Shown here one piece after another: positions 35,337-43,149 of a stretch of 64,000 nt of DNA; positions within the stretch are counted from its first letter, which is position 1; each line of letters opens with the position of its first letter. The DNA is taken from positions 3,534,001 through 3,598,000 of the forward strand of contig NZ_JPUX01000001.1 of assembly GCF_000738675.1 (NCBI RefSeq), read 5' to 3'. The translations under genes were made by a program, and so were the position numbers. The notes under the pieces are model-generated. The model worked only from the letters and a program-made list of their open reading frames with translations. It did no database searches and was not told the DNA's origin. Source of the stretch: Serratia nematodiphila DZ0503SBS1 (lineage in GTDB: Bacteria; Pseudomonadota; Gammaproteobacteria; Enterobacterales; Enterobacteriaceae).

Positions 35337-35352
35337 TTGCACCCGATTGCAA
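35337..35352. promoter_or_regulatory. LacI-type operator O1
   Basis: TTGCACCCGATTGCAA, a partial palindrome with conserved TTGCA/TGCAA arms, 100 bp upstream of the LacI gene start. Confidence 0.75.
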
Positions 35353-35359
35353 TTTGCTG

Positions 35360-35374
35360 TGCAACCGGGTGCAA
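35360..35374. promoter_or_regulatory. LacI-type operator O2
   Basis: TGCAACCGGGTGCAA, the reverse-orientation version of the same operator, only 7 bp from O1. Confidence 0.75.
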
Positions 35375-35492
35375 AAAGTAAAGAGTTTGTGATCGTCCGC
35401 GCTATTTTCACCTTTCCCCTGTTGACCAAATTTTATCCATGGCCGACATTCACGGTGGCATTCAGAGACTCATCGCCGTTTTTTCTTCTGAT

Positions 35493-35508
35493 TTGCACCC
35501 GGTTGCAG
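35493..35508. promoter_or_regulatory. LacI-type operator O3
   Basis: TTGCACCCGGTTGCAG, 46 bp before the start of the sugar-binding protein gene, positioned to block its promoter or early transcription. Confidence 0.75.
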
Positions 35509-35554
35509 AAACGCTGTTTTTACATAACACCTCTCTTCTCAACAGGATACCGTA

Positions 35555-36478
35555 ATGAAAAAAACCAGACTGCTGTTGATGTTAGCCTGCTCGCTGTTTG
35601 TCGTGACCGCTCAGGCCAAGAGCTATCAGGTCGGCGTGGCGCTGGCCAATTTCGATCTCAACTTTGTCTCCATCCTGCGCAGCCAAATGGCGCGAGAACT
35701 GGCTGCGCAACAGCTGCAAGGCCAGTTCGTCGATGCCAAAGGCGATGTCGCCCTGCAGGTGCAGCAGGTAGACGATCTGATTAATCAGGGCGTGGACGCC
35801 ATTATCCTCAACCCGGTTGATACGCAAGGCGTCCAGCCGATGATAGCGGCCGCCAAACGCGCCGCTATCCCCCTTATCTTCGTCAACCGCAAACCCGAAG
35901 TGCCGCTGAGCGGCGCGACGGCCTACGTCGGCTCCGATTCGGCGCTCAGCGGCCGCCTGCAGATGGAGGCCCTGGCGAAAAAAATGAATTACCGCGGCAA
36001 CGTGGCGATCCTGATGGGCGCCCTCTCCAACGAAGAAACCCGCGAACGCACCCGCGCGGTGGAGGCGGTGATCGCCAAACACAAAGACCTGAACGTGGTA
36101 GAGAAACAGACCGCCAAATGGCAGCGCAATGAAGCGGTCGACGTGGTCTCCGGCTGGTTGCTGAACGGCGTACCGATCGATGCGATCGCCGCCAACAACG
36201 ATGAGATGGCCATCGGCGCGATCATGGCGCTGAAGCAGGCCAAAAAGAACGGCGTACTGGTTGCCGGTATCGACGGCACGCCCGACGGCCTGCAATTTAT
36301 CAAAAATGGCGACCTGGCGGTGACCATTTTCCAGGATGCCAAAGCCCAGGCGATCGGCGCGGTGCAAGTGACCCGAGCGATGTTGGATCGCGCCAAAACC
36401 GAGTCTTACAACTGGGTGCCTTATGCCACCGTGACGCGAGAAAACTACCCGCAATTTGCACAGATGAACCAGAAATAA
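35555..36478 (+). CDS. Periplasmic sugar-binding protein (Peripla_BP_4 / ribose-rhizopine type)
   Basis: A 307-residue ABC-type substrate-binding protein. The signal peptide ends at VTAQA (residues 1-21), followed by SYQVGVALANFDLNFVSIL and DDLINQGVDAIILNPVDTQG, typical of cluster-B pentose, inositol and rhizopine binders. A long LPLIFVNRKP-type hinge and GIDGTPDGLQFIKNG complete the fold. No ATPase or permease of an ABC importer is present within the window, so it must work with a transporter encoded elsewhere or act as an orphan sensor. It is the first gene of a LacI-controlled three-gene operon. Confidence 0.9.
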   Translation: MKKTRLLLMLACSLFVVTAQAKSYQVGVALANFDLNFVSILRSQMARELAAQQLQGQFVDAKGDVALQVQQVDDLINQGVDAIILNPVDTQGVQPMIAAAKRAAIPLIFVNRKPEVPLSGATAYVGSDSALSGRLQMEALAKKMNYRGNVAILMGALSNEETRERTRAVEAVIAKHKDLNVVEKQTAKWQRNEAVDVVSGWLLNGVPIDAIAANNDEMAIGAIMALKQAKKNGVLVAGIDGTPDGLQFIKNGDLAVTIFQDAKAQAIGAVQVTRAMLDRAKTESYNWVPYATVTRENYPQFAQMNQK

Positions 36479-36506
36479 ACCGTTGCCACTCTCTTTTCAA
36501 CCCATT

Positions 36507-36522
36507 TTGCACCCGAGTGCAA
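36507..36522. promoter_or_regulatory. LacI-type operator O4, inside the operon
   Basis: TTGCACCCGAGTGCAA between the binding-protein and dehydrogenase genes. It suggests a second regulated promoter for the catabolic genes. Confidence 0.75.
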
Positions 36523-36544
36523 TACCACAATATCAGGAGTCAGC

Positions 36545-37720
36545 ATGTTAAATGGTGAAAGAAGCATCCCTCGCCCGCTGCGTTGGGCGATGATCGGCGG
36601 CGGCCGCCTCAGCCAGGTGGGCTACAAGCATCGTTCCGGCGCACTGCGCGACAATACCGCCTATCGGCTGGTTGCCGGCGCTTTTGATATCGACGCGGCG
36701 CGCGGACGTGAGTTTGGCGTCAATCTCGGTGTGCCCGCCGAACGCTGCTATGACGACTATCAACAGCTGCTGAAACAAGAGGCCAACCGCGAAGATGGCG
36801 TTGAGGTGGTGACCATCGCCACCCCTAACGGCACCCACTATGAAATTACGCGCGCCGCGCTGAATGCCGGCCTGCATGTCATCTGCGAAAAGCCGCTGTT
36901 CTTTACCACGGCGGAGGCAAGAGAAATCAAGGCGCTGGCGGCGGAGAAAGGCCTGATCGTCGGGGTGACCTACGGCTTCTCCGGGCATCCGCTGCTGATG
37001 CAGATGCGCGCCATGATCGCGAACGGCGACATCGGCGAAATACGCATGGTCGAATTGCAGTACACCCATGGCTTCAACGCCAATGAAAGCGCGGACACGT
37101 TCGAGGCGCAAAAGTGGCGCGTCGATCCGAAAATCGCCGGCCCCTCCTTTGTGCTGGGCGACATCTCCACCCACACCTTCTACATCTCACAGCTGGTCAT
37201 GCCCGACATGAAAATTGCCTCCCTGCTGTGCGATCGCCAGAGCTTTATCCCTTCCCGCGCCCCGCTGGAAGACAATGCCATGGTGCTGATGCACTACGAA
37301 AACGGCGCCGTCGGGCGCATGTGGGCCTCCGCCATCAACGCGGGCGCGATGGACAGCCAAAGCATCCGCGTGGTGGGCTCACGCGCCAGCCTGCAATGGA
37401 GTGATTCCACACCCGGCGAATTACGCTATGAGATCCAGGGGCGGCCCAGCCAGACGCTGCACCACGGCATGCCCTATCTGGACGACAGCGCGCTGGCCGA
37501 GGAACGGCTCGGCGCATTGCATACCGAAGGGCTGGCCGAATCCTGGGCCAATATTTACCTCAAGTTCGCCATCGCCATCAGCGCCAGTCAGCGCGGCGAT
37601 CGGCAGACGCTGGCCGCGCTGATCTATCCGGATATCGATGCCGGATTGGAAGGCGTGCGCTGGATTGAGAACTGTGTTCGTTCCGCCGACAACGGCGCCA
37701 CCTGGGTTAATTACCAATAA
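36545..37720 (+). CDS. Gfo/Idh/MocA-family oxidoreductase
   Basis: A 391-residue NAD(P)-dependent sugar or inositol dehydrogenase-like enzyme. It has a Rossmann loop (AMIGGGRLSQVGYKHRSG), TIATPNGTHYEITRAAL, the catalytic-site motif HVICEKPLFFT (Lys about residue 118) and a C-terminal substrate domain (LGDISTHTFYISQLV). CAGGAG precedes the start. It is followed after 10 bp by a xylose-isomerase-like protein. Together they look like a two-step conversion of an imported cyclic polyol or sugar, as in inositol or rhizopine breakdown; the substrate is not proven. Confidence 0.9.
   Translation: MLNGERSIPRPLRWAMIGGGRLSQVGYKHRSGALRDNTAYRLVAGAFDIDAARGREFGVNLGVPAERCYDDYQQLLKQEANREDGVEVVTIATPNGTHYEITRAALNAGLHVICEKPLFFTTAEAREIKALAAEKGLIVGVTYGFSGHPLLMQMRAMIANGDIGEIRMVELQYTHGFNANESADTFEAQKWRVDPKIAGPSFVLGDISTHTFYISQLVMPDMKIASLLCDRQSFIPSRAPLEDNAMVLMHYENGAVGRMWASAINAGAMDSQSIRVVGSRASLQWSDSTPGELRYEIQGRPSQTLHHGMPYLDDSALAEERLGALHTEGLAESWANIYLKFAIAISASQRGDRQTLAALIYPDIDAGLEGVRWIENCVRSADNGATWVNYQ
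37249..37256 (-). other. KOPS-type octamer, pointing toward dif
   Basis: The + strand reads CCCTTCCC, so GGGAAGGG on the - strand, right of dif and in the expected orientation. Confidence 0.5.
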
Positions 37721-37730
37721 GGAAAGCACC

Positions 37731-38672
37731 ATGAAACTTTCGTTCTGTACCGACAGCCTGAGCCATTTACCCTTCGAACCGATGCTGGATCGGCTGCTGG
37801 AGCTGGGGGTGCGCGGTGTGGAGATGACCACCGGCGGTTGGTCCCCGGCGCCCCATCTGGATACCGAGGAACTGCTGGTCAACCCCGACAAACGCCGGCG
37901 GCTGCAGCAAGCGCTGGCCAGCCGCGGCATGGAGATCGCCGCGCTCAATGTCTCCGGCAATCCGCTCGATCCGGGCGAGCTGGGGCAGCGTCATCTGCGC
38001 CAAACCGACAATACGCTGGAGCTGGCCGGCCTGCTGGGAGTGAAGAAGATCGTGATGATGAGCGGCCTGCCGCCGGCCAGCCCGCATGACACCATCCCCA
38101 ACTGGATCACCTATACCGTCAGTTGGCCGCCTACGGTGAAAAACTGTCTGGACTATCAATGGAATGAGGTGGCGATCCCCTATTGGCAGGCGCTGGTCGC
38201 CCGAGCCAAAGCGTGCGGCGTCGAGCGCTTTGCGCTGGAAAACTTCAGCGCCATGCTGGTGTGGAACCCGGAAACGCTGTTCCGGCTGCGCGAGGCCGTT
38301 GGCCCAATGGTGGGCCTGAACCTCGATCCCAGCCACTTGATCTGGATGGGGGCGGATCCCATCGCGGTGGCTCGCGCCCTCGGCCCCGCCATTCACCATG
38401 TACACGGCAAGGACGTGCGCCTGGAGCGCGGCGTCGTCGAGATCAACGGGCTGCTGGAGACCAAACCGATAGACGAGGTAGCTGACCGAGCCTGGAATTA
38501 TGTCGCCGTCGGCTGCGGCCGGGATCTGCAGTGGTGGAAGGAATTCTTCTCGGTGGTGCGCATGATGGGTTACAACGACTGGGTGTCGCTGGAGATGGAA
38601 GACTTGACCATGTCGGTCGATGCCGGCATCGCCTCTTCCGTTCAAGCGCTGCAGCAGACGATCAGCAGGTAA
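37731..38672 (+). CDS. Xylose isomerase-like TIM-barrel sugar isomerase/epimerase
   Basis: A 313-residue AP-endonuclease-2-superfamily barrel, as in inosose isomerase (IolI/IolH) and related epimerases. Recognisable strands: LSFCTDSLSHLPFEPMLDRL, LGVKKIVMMSGLPPASPHD, ERFALENFSAMLVWNPE (metal Glu), MVGLNLDPSHLIWMG (Asp and His ligands), IHHVHGKDVRLERGVV and DWVSLEMED. The ATG at 37731 has AAGGAAAG upstream; a longer frame to 37638 overlaps the dehydrogenase gene. It is the last gene of the LacI-controlled operon. Confidence 0.88.
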   Translation: MKLSFCTDSLSHLPFEPMLDRLLELGVRGVEMTTGGWSPAPHLDTEELLVNPDKRRRLQQALASRGMEIAALNVSGNPLDPGELGQRHLRQTDNTLELAGLLGVKKIVMMSGLPPASPHDTIPNWITYTVSWPPTVKNCLDYQWNEVAIPYWQALVARAKACGVERFALENFSAMLVWNPETLFRLREAVGPMVGLNLDPSHLIWMGADPIAVARALGPAIHHVHGKDVRLERGVVEINGLLETKPIDEVADRAWNYVAVGCGRDLQWWKEFFSVVRMMGYNDWVSLEMEDLTMSVDAGIASSVQALQQTISR

Positions 38673-38677
38673 CACCG

Positions 38678-38707
38678 GGCGCAGCGGTTGCGGTCGCTGC
38701 GCCTTTT
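38678..38707 (+). terminator. Intrinsic terminator of the sugar operon
   Basis: GGCGCAGCG pairs with CGCTGCGCC across an 8-nt loop, followed directly by TTTT, 5 bp after the last stop codon. Confidence 0.8.
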
Positions 38708-38713
38708 CTGGAT

Positions 38714-38736
38714 GAGGCCAGCTCAAAGCTGGCCTC
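38714..38736. other. Second hairpin after the sugar operon
   Basis: GAGGCCAGCT-CAA-AGCTGGCCTC, a perfect 10-bp stem with a 3-nt loop and no T-run. It lies between the operon terminator and the convergent unknown gene, and may insulate the two. Confidence 0.5.
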
Positions 38737-38756
38737 GGGAACTGATATGAAAACTA

Positions 38757-39422
38757 TTATTTTACAGAGCAGGTCAAATCTTCATTGAGTGTGAAGACTC
38801 TATCCTTATCAATCTCTTCAGTTTTATCACTGCACGGAATGTATTTTGTTGTGAAAGGATTATAAAAGCCAACTTGAATCATTGAGTGTTCTTTAATCGA
38901 TGTTGCCTTCCAGTAATCGGTACTTACTGAGAACAATCGTTTTTCATGGGGGTTTAGATATCCTAAGACAGAATCTGAAGAAAAGTTATTGGTCTTATCC
39001 ACTGAAAAAGCCGGATAAACTTTTTTCTTTGAATTATTTTCTACCGTATAGATATGTGGTGCATCAGGTTTGTAGTTGCCTTCTGTTTTAATGCAATTCC
39101 CAGTGATTCTCCAGCCATGATGTGATGTAACAATCATTGAATAGTTACACCCTTGACTATTTCCATGGAGGGATGATGGCACTGACTTTTCAGCAATGCG
39201 AGTACCATTTTCATCTTCGACGGAGATTAAAATACTTTCCTGTGGAGAGACAGGATTTCGTGCATCATAGAATCTTGTGTCTTTGCCCTCTTTGACAACC
39301 GTCTGTCCATACTTTAGCTGATAGTGCAAACCATCTGGGTTTTCCAGGTTAAAACTGTCAGCGATAGCTACACTTGAAAAAGAGCCAAAAATAGCGATTG
39401 GCAGAAAAATATTTAATTTCAT
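38757..39422 (-). CDS. Unknown secreted protein (221 residues)
   Basis: Signal peptide (MKLNIFLPIAIFGSFSSVAIA, cleavage before DSFNLE). The mature part is polar and beta-rich, with Cys at GCNYS, GNCIKTE, IPCSD and LTCSVK, four in all and possibly two disulfides, which fits a periplasmic or extracellular protein. No family recognised. AT-rich composition unlike the flanking operon suggests recent acquisition. It is a single gene, convergent with the sugar operon. Confidence 0.7.
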   Translation of the reverse strand: MKLNIFLPIAIFGSFSSVAIADSFNLENPDGLHYQLKYGQTVVKEGKDTRFYDARNPVSPQESILISVEDENGTRIAEKSVPSSLHGNSQGCNYSMIVTSHHGWRITGNCIKTEGNYKPDAPHIYTVENNSKKKVYPAFSVDKTNNFSSDSVLGYLNPHEKRLFSVSTDYWKATSIKEHSMIQVGFYNPFTTKYIPCSDKTEEIDKDRVFTLNEDLTCSVK

Positions 39423-39615
39423 TTAAGCCCCACTCTAAATTAAATTTAACCCACACAGTTAATTTCGGACTTAACTAGCCCATTGAGAATGATCTCAACG
39501 AAAATCTCATTTAAACATTAGCTGCCATTATTGATGCCTACAACTTTACTTAAAATAAAAACGATTTTAATCGAAATAAAAAACAAACAAATTTATAAAA
39601 ATTAGTTAATTTCAC

Positions 39616-39741
39616 CGCGTAGCGGCCAGCAACATTCCGAGGTACGACGAGGTTTTCGATAATTTCCCGCAGATTGCGGAGAGGGAGCCGATGCGGCTAA
39701 GGGCGTTTATCCGCAAGCACCGCGACAGGCTTGCCTACTGA
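39616..39741 (+). pseudogene. Coding-like 3' fragment without a start
   Basis: Forty-one codons in frame ending at a TGA: the stretch includes SNIPRYDEVFDNFPQIAERE and RLRAFIRKHRDRLAY, with normal chromosomal codon use and an amphipathic pattern. The frame meets a stop just upstream (39607-39609) and the preceding DNA is AT-rich, so the 5' part of the gene is lost. Family not recognised. Confidence 0.45.
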
Positions 39742-39784
39742 ACCTCGCAAGGCTCGCCGGCCAAAACCGGCGTACCCTCCTTTT

Positions 39785-39792
39785 CCCTACCC
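39785..39792 (-). other. KOPS-type octamer, pointing toward dif
   Basis: The + strand reads CCCTACCC; on the - strand this is GGGTAGGG, right of dif, in the expected orientation. Confidence 0.5.
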
Positions 39793-39800
39793 CCACGCCA

Positions 39801-41336
39801 TTACAACATCCACTCGATCGGCAGCCAGCCGGCCACGGTGAGAACGATGCGTTTTACCCAGCCGGCGCCGGGTTCTTGCTGGTGCACCTCGGTGTGGCCG
39901 TCTTCGAAGGCTTCGTTCCACACCATTTTGCCCTTGGGCGTCAATGTCGGCCGGTAGGCGGCATACTCGAGCGGGCCATCAAACAGTTGGCGGGTGTCGG
40001 CCGCCAGCGTCGGGCTGTCGATCAAAAAGCCCATTTCGCAGTTCAGGTGCGCCGAGCGCGGATCGAAATTGAACGAACCGATAAACACCCGTTTGTCATC
40101 GATGGCGAAGGTTTTCGCGTGCAGCGCCGCGCCGGACAGCCCCAGCGGTTTGAGCTCCTTGCGCCCCGTCGGTTGGCCAGCTCGCAATTTCAGCTCGAAC
40201 AGCTCCACCCCCGCCTGCAGCAGATCGCGGCGGTATTTGGCGTAACCGGCATGGACCACCAGCACGTCGGTGGTGTTCATCGCGTTGGTCAGCACACGGA
40301 TGGATTTTCCCTGTTTGGCAAGCGATTCAAAAAAGCTCGCCCCTTCCCGGCCCGGCACGAAATAGGCGGAAACCAGCTCCAATTGCTGGTTGACGCCGCC
40401 GATGATCTTGCTGAGCTGCGTCACCATCAAACGATCGAGCGACGCTTTACCCAATCCCTTCGCCGGATCGTCGGCCACCAGCTCGACCTGGGTGAATTCC
40501 GGTTGCACGGCGCCATCGCGAAAGCGCACCGCACTGGTTTCCAGCTGCACCGCCAGTTTGCGGGCCCGGTCACTGCTTTCGGTCGCGGTGGCCTGCGTCA
40601 GGAAAGCAGAAAGATTGCCTTTGCCTCGGATAATTTGCTCAACGCCAAACACCGAAGCGCTGTTCCAGTAGCGATCGAAGACCTCGGCGGTTTCCGCCAC
40701 CACGTTACCGACGCTCAACACGTCGAGATCGAGGAAATAGTTTTCGTCGCCGACCTGGAAATACTCGTCGCCGATGTTGCGGCCACCGATGATCGCCACA
40801 GCGCCATCGACGATATAAGACTTGTTATGCATGCGCCGGTTCATGCGCATAAAGTCAAAGGCGTAGCCGGCCAACTTCGGCGTGCGCACGGTTGATGGGT
40901 TGAACAGACGGATCTCGACGTTTTCCTGGGCGTTCAGCGCCGCCAGGGTCTCGTCCATGGCGACGCCGTTATCGTCCAAGAGCAGCCGCACGCGCACGCC
41001 GCGCTGGGCGGCGTCATACAGGGTTTTCAGCAGGATCTGCCCGGAGGTGTCGTTATGCCAGATGTAATACTGGGCGTCGATCGACCTTTCCGCCATTAGC
41101 GCCAGCGCCAGGCGGCTGGCGAACGCATCGTGGCCGCTGACCAGCGGCACCACGCCGCTCAGGCCCGGATGCGCCGCCATCAGTTCGGCGGCCCGCGCCG
41201 GCAATAGCGCGGCAGGATCCGCCGGCAACGCCGCCTGCGGTGAACGTTGGGAAATATCCGGCAAACGAAAGAGGACTCTTGCCGCAATAATGGCGATCGT
41301 CACGGCGAGAATCAGATACACGACAATTTTTATCAC
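39801..41336 (-). CDS. Phospholipase D-family protein, cardiolipin synthase C-like
   Basis: A 511-residue membrane-anchored enzyme. One N-terminal helix (MIKIVVYLILAVTIAIIAAR) precedes two PLD domains, each with an HKD motif: MHNKSYIVDGAVAIIGGRN (about residue 170) and LHAKTFAIDDKRVFIGSFNFD (about residue 405). This layout matches ClsC/YmdC, which makes cardiolipin from phosphatidylglycerol and phosphatidylethanolamine. In E. coli, ClsC works with a YmdB-type partner; none is adjacent here. It is a single gene with its own short promoter region before the AraC gene. Confidence 0.88.
   Translation of the reverse strand: MIKIVVYLILAVTIAIIAARVLFRLPDISQRSPQAALPADPAALLPARAAELMAAHPGLSGVVPLVSGHDAFASRLALALMAERSIDAQYYIWHNDTSGQILLKTLYDAAQRGVRVRLLLDDNGVAMDETLAALNAQENVEIRLFNPSTVRTPKLAGYAFDFMRMNRRMHNKSYIVDGAVAIIGGRNIGDEYFQVGDENYFLDLDVLSVGNVVAETAEVFDRYWNSASVFGVEQIIRGKGNLSAFLTQATATESSDRARKLAVQLETSAVRFRDGAVQPEFTQVELVADDPAKGLGKASLDRLMVTQLSKIIGGVNQQLELVSAYFVPGREGASFFESLAKQGKSIRVLTNAMNTTDVLVVHAGYAKYRRDLLQAGVELFELKLRAGQPTGRKELKPLGLSGAALHAKTFAIDDKRVFIGSFNFDPRSAHLNCEMGFLIDSPTLAADTRQLFDGPLEYAAYRPTLTPKGKMVWNEAFEDGHTEVHQQEPGAGWVKRIVLTVAGWLPIEWML
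40341..40348 (-). other. KOPS-type octamer, pointing toward dif
   Basis: The + strand reads CCCTTCCC; on the - strand this is GGGAAGGG, right of dif, in the expected orientation. Confidence 0.5.
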
Positions 41337-41422
41337 GGGACGCGGCCTCGGAAGTTGACTGCTTTGCTTTATACGTCATTAGGTTGCTTCAATCTATAGG
41401 AGAAGCGCGCTATGCCATAAGG

Positions 41423-42214
41423 CTATAGCGTAAAACGCGAAGGCGAAACGCCAAACAGTTTTTTGAACGCCACCGAATAGGCGCTGTGACTCTCGTAACC
41501 GCTTTCGAAGGCGGCGTGGATGATCGAGTTGCCGGCCAGCAGCAGCGGAATGGACGACAGCAGCCGCAGGCGTTGTTTCCACTGGCCGAAGGTGATGCCG
41601 GTTTGTTGGCTGAAATGGCGTTGAAAGGTCTTTACGCTGATCGACAGTGAATCGGCCCAGGCCTCAATACCGCGTTCGTCGGCCGGTGTGATGACCAACT
41701 GCCGGCAAATTTCGGCCATTCTCGCCTCTACCGGCCAAGGCAGATGCAGCGCCAGCTGCGGCTGCAGGCTCAGCTCCTCCAGGAACAACGCTCTGAGCAG
41801 CGCATTGCGTTTGGTCTCCGCCCCTTCAGGTGCCAGCGTCGCCAACTGGGCGATCAGTTCTCGCAACAGCGGTGAAACCTGTAATACGCCGTCGCGCAGC
41901 GGCAAACGCGCGGCGGTGATTTCATCGACCAAAATCCCGTAAACGCAGATGTTGCTCTGCATGACGATCTGATGTTCTACCCCCGGCCGTAACCAAACCG
42001 CGGTGGTGGGCGGCACGATCCAGCGACCGCTGCTCGCCTCGACCGCCATAACGCCCTGTTGCGAATAGAGCAAATGACAGCGTTTATGCGAGTGGTAAGG
42101 AATGACGAAGCCCGCCGGATAGTGTTTCACCAGCCCCGTCACCTCGAACGAGGAATTTTCGTGGCTGCTGAGATCAATGCGTTTCGTTTCGGCGTTGTCG
42201 ACTTCGAATCCCAT
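41423..42214 (-). CDS. AraC-family regulator with N-terminal cupin domain
   Basis: A 263-residue activator/repressor. An N-terminal AraC-type cupin (HYPAGFVIPYHSHKRCHLLY, then WIVPPTTAVWLRPGVEHQI) senses a ligand. The C-terminal double helix-turn-helix includes WADSLSISVKTFQRHFSQQTG and AFESGYESHSAYSVAFKKLFGVSPSRF. The ATG at 42214 with GGGA upstream is preferred; the longer frame to 42298 runs through upstream DNA. No obvious target is adjacent; such proteins often control a neighbouring transporter. Confidence 0.88.
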   Translation of the reverse strand: MGFEVDNAETKRIDLSSHENSSFEVTGLVKHYPAGFVIPYHSHKRCHLLYSQQGVMAVEASSGRWIVPPTTAVWLRPGVEHQIVMQSNICVYGILVDEITAARLPLRDGVLQVSPLLRELIAQLATLAPEGAETKRNALLRALFLEELSLQPQLALHLPWPVEARMAEICRQLVITPADERGIEAWADSLSISVKTFQRHFSQQTGITFGQWKQRLRLLSSIPLLLAGNSIIHAAFESGYESHSAYSVAFKKLFGVSPSRFTL

Positions 42215-42570
42215 GATCGTTTGTCCCTTTTGATAACGCGAATGTCTTTTATTTGATAGAGGGAGCGCATGATCCTCCATATAGTGACGTTCTCGCAAGC
42301 CACACCAGGGGCCTTATGCGAAGAAACTCACTATTTACACCAAAATTTCATCGTTCTGCGTAAAACGGAGGCGATGACGTTGCGCATGCGCTGCGCGATG
42401 GCGGCTCGTTGCGGGGGCGACGCGGCCGAAAGTGATGGAGAGGGAAAGCGCGGTGGCATAATCAGGAGGTGTACGCATCAATCAGCAGGTAGCTCGGCCT
42501 GGGGGACGGCTTACTGCTGAAGGGATAGGGAGAGCGCCTAGGCTCTCCTCCATCCAACGTTGTTATCTCA
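42215..42570. other. 356-bp non-coding region
   Basis: Upstream of the AraC gene and downstream of the cupin gene. The centre (about 42360-42500) is GC-rich with coding-like composition but no supported frame, possibly a decayed gene. A GGAGAGC/GCTCTCC stem at 42529-42548 lies just beyond the cupin stop and may terminate it. Nothing else seen. Confidence 0.4.
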
Positions 42571-42888
42571 TCAACGGGCCAACTCGGCGCCGTCCAGCTC
42601 GGAAATCGCCAGACAAATCACTTCCGTGATGGCCTGTACCGTATAAGCGGTATTGGCAGGAATGATCAACATCTCATGGGGTTGCAACGTCTGATCGTCA
42701 ACCTTCAGTTCACCGCTCAGCACCATCAGTTTCACCCAGCCCGGATGAAAACGCGCCGGTTGCCGGCTGCCCGCATCCAGCTTCAGCAACGCCGTATGGC
42801 CAGGCGTCTCCCGTTTCAAAATGTGAAAGTGTACCCCATCGTAAGGCATGTTTTCGTAATGCAGTGACGCCAGTGTTCTCTTATGCAT
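42571..42888 (-). CDS. Small single-domain cupin protein
   Basis: A 105-residue cupin: MPYDGVHFHILKRETPGHTALLKL, FHPGWVKLMVLSGELKVDDQ, LQPHEMLIIPANTAYTVQAI. The usual two His-rich metal motifs are only partly kept (HFH and PHEM), so metal binding is uncertain. The ATG at 42888 has AGGA about 10 bp upstream; a longer frame to 43041 lacks cupin similarity. Function unknown. Confidence 0.75.
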   Translation of the reverse strand: MHKRTLASLHYENMPYDGVHFHILKRETPGHTALLKLDAGSRQPARFHPGWVKLMVLSGELKVDDQTLQPHEMLIIPANTAYTVQAITEVICLAISELDGAELAR

Positions 42889-43149
42889 GGTAAGTGTCCT
42901 CGTGACCGGTGAGTAGCTGCTCCGCCTTCGGTCGCCGTAGAAACGATTGGCGGCTGTCCCTACCGAAAGCACAGGCTCGCAGCCTCTTGGCGAACGGATT
43001 AACTGTCGTACTTGCAGCGGCCCGATCGACCGCCGTTTCATGCCTAACCTGCCTCAGGCATGCTAATAAATATATAAGAGCCTCGCCGACGGCGCAAAAA
43101 ACCGCTGCAACGTTGAGCGCATTACGATGTGAATCCATAGTCGGAAAGA

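Larger units (their letters stand above)
39423..39800. other. 378-bp AT-rich gap with a decayed coding tail
   Basis: The left 190 bp are AT-rich and hold the promoter of the unknown secreted protein, with no clear operator. The right half contains a coding-like tail (39616-39741, listed separately), a small CGCCGG/CCGGCG stem near 39756-39773, and a KOPS octamer. Confidence 0.5.
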
